Positions 38,801 to 47,800 of a stretch of 64,000 nucleotides of DNA are shown here, piece after piece. Made by a program: the position numbers and the translations under genes. The stretch lies in NCBI RefSeq assembly GCF_037038585.1, contig NC_092520.1, forward strand, positions 121,428,001-121,492,000. The letters are read 5' to 3'. This DNA comes from Patagioenas fasciata. Its lineage: Eukaryota > Chordata > Aves > Columbiformes > Columbidae. Under the pieces are notes generated by a model. The model ran no database searches. It was not told where the DNA came from and saw only the letters and a list, made by a program, of their open reading frames with translations. Positions within the stretch are counted from its first letter, which is position 1. Each line of letters opens with the position of its first letter.

Positions 38801-41800
38801 CCTCTTGCTTTTGTACTTCTCTGTCTGGACTAGAGTAGGAAGACGTTGCAGAATATTTGCCTCCTAACAGCAATGAGGACTCAGACTTCACACACGTTGT
38901 TTCCAGGGTTGGTTGGCAACCCTCTGGTTTATTCTCTGGTAGCGGAACTTCCTGTGCAACAGCAGACTCAGAAGTGGGCTGAGTCATCGCTGGTCTCGAA
39001 GCAGGAGGAAAGTCCTCAGGCATTCTGGGCTTTGGCCAGGAAGCCACATCCTGCGCTGCAGCTGTGCTGCATGGCAGTTCTTGATTGCTGGCTTTGAATA
39101 CAGCATGTGGCAAGTCTGTCTGCCTCTCCTTTTCATCATCTTCTTCTTCTTCTTCTTCTTCTTCTTCTTCTTCTTCTGGGGTACAGCTCAAATCAGTCAG
39201 AGATTCAGACTGGGTCCTCTGCAAGAAAGAAATTCAGAAAGCCCCATCACCATGTACAAATTCACTTTTTTTCTTATTACATTTATAAGCGAGATCTTAG
39301 AGAGGAAGGCAATACTTGCCTCCAGTGCTGAGCTTGCTGTTTTGTCAACCTACGTACTGGATGCTTTTTTATTTAAGCAGATCCTGGAATATGTATTTAA
39401 CTGATATAAAAGCAATGAGTGACACTTCCTCCTGCACAATTAGTGCTTTCATGCCTTTGTAGATGGCAAGTTTATCAAAACAATGGCCATTGGGCTGTCC
39501 TTGGCACTCGATTCCTCAGAACATACTGGGTATGTTGTGTTGCTCTCAGGCAAAAAGCAGCACTTGAAAGAGAAAAATCTGTCCCTTTGTATTTTGCTAC
39601 TCCATACTAGCATTAAAAATAAAGCAACCCATTCTTCCTAAAGCATGATTCCGAAGAGGGAAGGGTACAGAGAAGGAAGATCAAAAACCTAACAAGTCCG
39701 TCTAGTTACGACACTTTATGCCAGCTGAGTATCTATGCCATATGGCCATCTTCTGTCTAATCCCACTGCCAGAGAGCATTATAGCCTTGCCTCCATCATG
39801 TAGAAGACTTCTGTTCAAGAGTTAGACTATAAGATAAATGTTTATAAATGCATATGTAATTATCTGTGAGGTCTTTTGATTAAGCTTCAGGTAAGGACTG
39901 GCTAAATATACAGGATTATTTGAAAGCACATTATGAAGCTGCTGAATATGCACTTTTATATAGTCCCTGGATTAGCTCACTGTTTCACTGTAGTTTGTTG
40001 GGTAAATACCTATTCTGAATGTAGGCCCTATTTCCAAGAACACAAAACTTGCACTCTGAAGAAACTTTTAGGGTTCTCTTCCAACTTCTCATTTTGAAAG
40101 TGTAATTGCAAAGACAGAGCTGCGATGCCACCTGCATTCACAGTCCACATACACAGGAACATAAATGCACAAGACATCGGTTAGCAAGAAGCAAGGTGTG
40201 CAGGCAGAGTTGGGCAGGAAAATATTAAAAATGGTATTATCAAAAGATGTGAACACCCTCCATGGGAACCCAGGAGAGCTCAGTCACCTGGCAGTTTATG
40301 GGCACACTGGACAAAGCAATTGTCTTTTGGTACAATGTTACAATGGAAGAAGAGGTTTGATCAGTGAGTGATTGCTTTACATGCATTTCCAGATAACTGG
40401 CTTTGTTGTGGTGCTCTATCGAGCCAAAAGATCACTCACAGATTTTGCAAAATACACCATATGAGTGAAAGTAATACTTAGAGACAGAGGAAATAATATT
40501 CCTGGTGTTAAGTAAGCCAATTTAGTGGCTTTAATGTGTTTAAAACACTGAAAGAAATCACAAACAATAAAATAAAAATACTGTAGTAAGAGCTACAAAC
40601 TTTAGTTTTGAAAGCGGAGAGAAAGAAGAAAAATGAAGCTATGCCCCTCACAAGATATGACAAAGAATCTGATAAATGGTGTTTTAAAAGGATGGCTTTA
40701 AAACAACGTTTATAAAATAATAATCACTTTTTAATAGTTTTTAATAGTATACTTTTTTTTTTTTTTTTTAATGGAGACTTATTTTAAGTCTCTAGTACAC
40801 GTAAAGGGTTTACAAGTTTTGGAGCAGGGAGAGAGCTGAATTAAGAACAGACCTAATGAACAGAATTCAGTTCCAATTAATAGGTCACAATTTATTCTTT
40901 CTTTACTTTTTGAAAACATAAGCCAAATTATATTTGGGAAGTTAAAACAGCTCCATCAATAGTCCCTCAACGACTCAAGATTTTACAGGATCTTTCAGAC
41001 TAGGAAAAATACACAGGCTGATCATAACACTTCCAACAAAGTTTTTTTCAAGTAAGAAATGAAGCTGTCAGCCCCAACTTCTGCATCACAAATAAGATAC
41101 TAAATTGTATTGCATGGTAAATTCAAGAAGAAATTGTTACAGAAACTCATAATATTTAATCTGTTCCTAGTGTCTACTCCAGCTATGGAGCCTCATCAAA
41201 TAACAGCTATTAAAACCCAATCAAATATCCAGGCCACAATCTGACTTTTCTTATCATATCTGAGTTTGAAATATAAAGTCCAGTAGGAACTTTCTGGTTT
41301 GGTGTCACAGGTGACACTGCTTATTTTTGAAAGTACCTGAGAAAATCTTCTCATTTTGCTGGATCTCTGATTCCGGGGTTTTATTAAAAGCTTGTGTTTA
41401 GCAGCAGAATTGTCCAAGCAAGAGGAAAGCTCAGGTGGAGTGTCAAAATCAGCTGCAGGCGATATGGTACTGTCAGATATCTGGGGAGTTCCAGTTTTAG
41501 CACTTCCATGCCTGGGGAACAGCTGACTGTCTGTAGAGCAAGATCTAGAAGAACGACCCAATGTAACCTGAAAAAAAAAATATGAATTCCCAAATAGAGA
41601 ATAAAAAAAAAAAAAAAAGAAAGAAAACAAAGACATGGTAATAACAATTCTGCAAAGAAGAGGCCATGTTTATGGGCATTTTAAGGTTGCTTCTTTTTCT
41701 TTTTGACATCTCTTTAAAATACATTGCATTTCCTATTTTTGCATGTGGAGTATCAGTGTTAGCAATTCTGTGTTTTTAGCTGCTTGAATACCGTGGTATA

Positions 41801-44800
41801 CTGTTCAGTGGAAAGGACCAAGTCACATTTAACCAGAAGAACTAAAGCACACAAATACACAGCCACCATGTTTTAGAAGACAGATTTATGAAGAGTATTC
41901 AGTTTTGGAACGTAAAGGGCCAGTTTCCTTTCTGCATCTGTCCTCCAGCACCTGTGTCTGGGCTCGTACCCACAGATAGGCTGGGCTGGAGCATCTCTAG
42001 CTTACTATCCTTCATCAGATCCCTCACAACTCTACAACACCCTCCTAAAGACAAAATAATCAAATGTCAATTGTGTTGACACTTAAATCACCTCATGTAT
42101 TTATATCTGTAAAATAACTAGGAAGTTTAGCCGAAACATAACATTTCATTTACAGACTATTCTGGGGAAGGAAACCATGGGCAATTCCTACTAGAGGCCA
42201 ATACCCCATCCAGAAACAAGTCCTGAATGCTTCAAGGGGTGCAGCACTTTCACAAGGCTGGAATTCAGCTTGCCTGCGCACTTCACCAAAACCTACCCCA
42301 GTCTCAGGGCTGATGCAAAAAGAAGACTGAAAAGTTTATGAAAAATGACTTTTAAAAGGTTTCTTCCTTTATCTCAGATTCAGTTTCTGCAGATAGGCGA
42401 ACTTATATTTCCAAACCATCTGTCATAGCATTAACATGACCTCTGACAACTCATGACCACTCCCTTCATAGGCTTGAAATTCCAGTTCATTTCATTAGAG
42501 GAGCTTTCCTCCTTTGCATGCTTTCTTCTGAGGGCTCTCTTCTTTCTTCTCTCTTCTCTCTTCTTTATTCTCTCTTCTTTCTTCTCTCTTCTTTCTTCTC
42601 TCTTCTTTCTTCTCTCTTCTTTCTCTTCTTTCTTCTTTTTTTCTCTTCTTTCTTCTTCTCTCTTCTTCTTTCTTCTTTACTTCGATTTTCTCTGGAAGCA
42701 GTATTTTACTGAGGGGGTTGGAGGGGAGAAAGGGAGAGCAGGATAGTGTTCATTTTATTTAGGGAGGGAAAAAGCATCAGTGTTCTTTGCAAGTAGAGTT
42801 CTGCATTATGCACTGCAGTCAAAAGATACTGTGTAGTGTGGCAAGGGCCTGCTACAGCTTCCTCAACAGCCAGGGGAAAACTCCCATTGATTTTAGCGGA
42901 GGCTGGATCCACAGCTTCCGATCGTGCTTTCTATTAAAAAAAAAAAAAGGCAAAATAGCTCAGCTGTGCTGAATAATGGATGCTCTCATTAATTTTCACT
43001 CTATAATACCTACAGCCTAGTACTCAAACATGACTAATGTACAACAAACGATATGTGGCTGCATTATACATTAGTATCTAACAGTGAATACATTGACATT
43101 TCAGCTCCGTGATAAAGACGCAGCACATGTTTCCTTTCAAGGCACGTCATTGTTTGCCTGCCTTTCTTCTGGCTTCTGCTTTTCCTCGAGAGCTTTCCAT
43201 GTCTCTTGTTGGCAGTGCTCAGTGTTGGCCATTATGCTGGAAAATCAAGAATCTGGTTTGTTACTTAAATTTCAGCAGCCCGAGTAAATGCCAGGTTGGA
43301 GCCGGCTGTAGAAGTTGCCTGTCCCATGAAGCCTGGCTCTGGTGAAGCCTGATGGAGAACGGGACAGATGGCAGATCCCTTTCTCCAAATCTCACATACA
43401 CATGGCTCAGTTGTCCTTCAACTGGTTGTGCTGGGTGGCACAAGGTAGGGGATCATGAGGGAACCCCATCCCCAAAGCCCAGATGGGACAGTCGCAATCC
43501 TTTTCTCCCCTCTTCAACCCAGGAAAGCTTCCAAGAAACAGCAAGGTGCCACTGCTGCCCAAAACCTCAGGGCTGTGTTGTGCAAAACTCTTCAGCCCCG
43601 CGAGCTGGTCTCCTCTGACTTCTAGAAGCAGGGCCGATCTCTCCGAAATGACCGATAGCAGACCCTGCAGTTTTGGAGGAAAGCCTTCAGATGGGGATAC
43701 TTTCCGGCTGTGCTCTGAAACTGGACTGGGATGAAGAGAGCTCTGAGCTCAGTGATGGGGCATGTGGAAAAAGCTGAGCAACCGCAGAGTCACCACCGTG
43801 TCTCAGGAGTCAGCGAGTGAGTCAGAGTGATGTTAATGGAACAACAGGGAGACATAAATCCTCCTGTAGCAAATGTGCATCTGGACTGGGCAAATTCACA
43901 GTGAGCCTATACCAGTTTTCAAGAAATACCTTTTTCACATGTTCTCTCTTTTTTTTTCAACATACTAAAATTTCCCTCCATATAAGCAGTTTTTCAAACA
44001 GCTTAATGTGGAATCCAACAAGTGTGGCCAGAAATCCCTGCTGAGCCCTGCTGCAGCTGCCCTTGAAATACATTTTGCATAATTAACCAGGAATAGTCAG
44101 CTCAGGACACACTTCTCCATTTCCTTTCTGCAATTCCCCTCCACCCCTCCTTCTATTTCTAGAAAACACTTTTTCCTTTATCCCCTATGTTGTTTCCACC
44201 ATGACTCCAGCTACAGACAACTACAAGGGACTCTTCAGAGCCTTTCCAAACTGCCCTTTAATCAGCCAGAAGGGCTGGCTGCTGATTGAAGAAAGCCATC
44301 TATTTGCCTGTACTCGTGCCCTGAAAACATCACTTCAGCAAAATTCACAGCTCGCGGCTGGCTCACGTGGGCACAATCCGACTGAAGGCTGGACCTCTGA
44401 CTCCTCAGCAGCAGCGTCAGCCACTGCCACCAGGCAAACACTTTCTGTATCGGTGTGAGGTAACCTTGTACTTAAAGCAAGGGTCTGGGCAGATTTCAGA
44501 GGATCTAGATTTTGTTCACAGCTCCTCAACAGGCTTCCTCCTTTACCCTACGTGTGGAACACAAGCAGCCTTTCCTGCAATTTCCCATCTTTGAAAAAAG
44601 GCATACGGTTTCAATGTCTAAGTCTAGTTGGTCATGCTTGGAGATTAAATCATATCTGTGAAGTTTGCTAAGGGATATGAGCTGTTCTAGAGAGCTTAAT
44701 TTTTATCAATGGGAGATTACTTGGCGTCAGAATTATGTTGATAAATAATCATAACTTTTATGTTAGATTAAAAAACACAGCAAACGGGCATGCAATTACA

Positions 44801-47800
44801 CACACACACATGGTTGGTTTTTTGCAGCAGACAGGCAACAAAATCATATTTATATCTTACATGAAAAAAACCCTTAATATATGTAACTGCTTGGCCCTTA
44901 ATACATTTGGCAGAAGTTACCTGTTCTTCTTCTTCACTGCCTGTTCCAGCTAAACTCAAAGAGCTAAGGTGCTTGTGAGAGTCAGAGAACTGTGGGATGG
45001 AATGAGGAAGAGATTCAGTAAAAGATGACAAACAAGGTGGATATACTTGCAGAAACTATCTACACAAAGTGCACACAGGAATTGACAATGTAAGTTGTTT
45101 TTCTCTATAGTCTTAAGGATTAGCAAGGACACTGCAACCATAAAGCATAAGACATGCAGATAAAGAATGAAATAATGTATAACAAAACTATAATTTAAAA
45201 AGAAAAACAGTTTCAAATTATTTCATGTTTCTTTTTCTGATGACAGTCGAGAAAAACATTAAAGAAGAGAACTCTCTTGTCAGCACATTCAAGCGAGAAC
45301 CCAGCATCCCCATGCATGCATACAAACACATCCTCTCCTTCCTAGTTCTGCATTTTCTGGCACGATATTTATATTTTAACAGGAACAGGGATTCTAAGTA
45401 GCTGTTTACACAGAGAGATAGCATTTTCCCATTTTGAGTAAGGTAATTCAGGCATAAAGTAGTGATACATATAGCAAACCAAATAATTTATTCTGCCTTC
45501 CACGCATAGGTAAAACAAGTCATTAAACATTGATTTTTGTCAACACCAGAACTACTCACTGTTGTTGTCATGCCTGAATTTAAGTTTTCACGGAGCAAAG
45601 ACATTTCTGGAGGGCTCCTGGGTAATCCATCATCCTCAGAACTGGTCCCAGCATCCTCTGTTCGCTTTGCATGAAGTCCAAATGGAGGCGGAGGTCCCAA
45701 TTTCATGGTAGGCTGGAGTTTCAGCTTCAGCATGGCATAAAATATATTAGCATATGATAGTGATGGAGGTTTCCCCAGCACATTTTTTAGCTCAGGTCAA
45801 TGAGTTACCTTTATTTTAACTTCACAATTAAATGATCCAGAGCACAAGACATCTCACTTGAGACATTCTCTTAGGGAGTCAAACAACCTATCATTTTTTC
45901 AACTATCATTTAAGTAAAGCAAGATATAATACTGCTGTCTAATTAACAGATGTGACATTTAATGTAAGCTGCAGACAGATGTTACTTACTAATCAAACGT
46001 TAAACCACAAATATTATCCCCAAAACTCAAGCCTGGTAAGCCATTCCACTTGTTGCATTTGAGAAAATTATGTTGTATAAATTACCTGTAAAGCTCTAAT
46101 CCGATCAGAAACGTTTTCTTGGGAAAACACTCTTACTGGCCTTGCAGGCTCTTGCCCAGTCTCAGGGATGAAAATGCTATCATGCGACAAAGCTCTGCTT
46201 CCCATAATGCCTTTATGTCTCCTGGAATAATACAACAAATGAGTGAAAGCAGACAGACTTTTTTGCCAGTCCTATTACTCTAAACTCAGGTGATCTGTTA
46301 AACATGGAGCAGGAGACGGGTGTGTAGCACGCATCACTCACCAGAGTCCAGACTTCACTGTGAACTAAATACAGTCATTCAGGCTAATCTAGGGAACACC
46401 TTTAAAAACCAAACAAAAACTTGCAAATGCCGTTATCTGTCACATTAACAAACTGAAGCAAGGTTAAAGACAGTTTAACCCCAGTGACTGAGTTATACGG
46501 CTTGGGAAAGCTGCTGCCCCTCGGCTGGCAGCCAGCAGCTGGGTGCTGTGACAGGGCCACAGGTGAGCCCAGGTGCAAAGTGAAGGGAATTCACACAAAC
46601 AAGGCCGTACCCAAGATGGACTGAATTGTTCCTAACATAAGAACGGGTCTTGCAAGTGACTGACCAACACCATAGGAAGAATAAGTACCTTTTACTATTT
46701 AAGTGTGGTACAGCATTTAGCATATCTCTGCAATGCAGGTCATTAAGAAAAATAGGCAATATAGTTTTCACATAGAGTCATTTGCATAAATCTTTACCAG
46801 ATGCTTATAATGTCCTGTGCTCCGTATCAAGATCCCCGGGATTTACCCTTACGAGCCTGAAGGACACATTTTTTAATGGACATTCTTTGTGGGCTGGTGA
46901 GAGGAAGCGAGAGATGCTTTGTGGGTAACTTCTCTCATACTCTGTTTCGTGCTTTTGATGCATGTGGTGCTGTAACTTTTTTTGCAAATGTTACATGTGG
47001 GGCATGAACAATTTGTTTCCTCGTGGCAACGGTACAAGAGACCCACAGACAGACAGCTTGCTGCTAGGAGGTCTCTTGTGCCCATTTTCCTCAGCTCTGT
47101 TCACAGCCTGAGTAGGGACCAAAAATATATGCACATGGCATTTCTTCTAGGACTCCCTTCTTTTAATTTTTTAAAGTAAGACAGCTATGAAATGGCAAAC
47201 CAGAACACAGAACTGCTTGGGTTCATGTAAGTATCAAGTTAATTTAACAGACACTCTACAGAAGCAAGAAAGAAAGACAAGAACTGTGTATTTTTGGATC
47301 TTAGATACTGTCACAGGACATTCAGCAACATAAACAAACATGGCAGAAAATAACATTTTCCTTGTAATGGCTGCTATAAATATGTTTGATAAAACAATAA
47401 CAGGAAAAAGTTGATTTGTATTCCTGTTGCAGAAGGAAGGAAAGCCTGCTGCTTCTGCTTAATGCATTACAGACATTAGAAGAAGAATTTATCTAAGTGA
47501 AAACGTGATCTCTGCAATGATTCCAGAGTCAGACGGATCTATAGCAATTTGCAAAATAAGTGCCAGGCAGGGCTGTGATGGCTGCTCAATGCACCGACAT
47601 ATTACAAAGACTGCAGTGGCAGTCAGATAAGCAGCATTGTTCCATGTGCACATTTACACCAGTGTGCTACCTTTGCTTTCTCTTTCTAGCAGACATGCAC
47701 CTCCCAGATGTATAGTGGAGGTACCTTGGATGTCTCCTCAGATTATGAGTGCTTGAATTGATTTTCCTTCCTTTCAAGGAATTTCCTGGTCTTTGTCTGT

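Noticed and set aside
39081-39404. Phe-, Ser- or Leu-run frames on the plus strand
   Set aside because: They are antisense readings of the CRACDL (GAA)12 coding repeat.
41196-41336. Continuation of the exon 6 frame beyond the donor at 41336
   Set aside because: A good GTACTT donor follows RRFSQ and joins in phase to exon 7; the downstream translation is not family-like.
42453-42746. Ser/Phe/Leu-rich frame resembling a membrane protein
   Set aside because: It is a translation of the TTCTTCTC microsatellite, in an intron and antisense to CRACDL.
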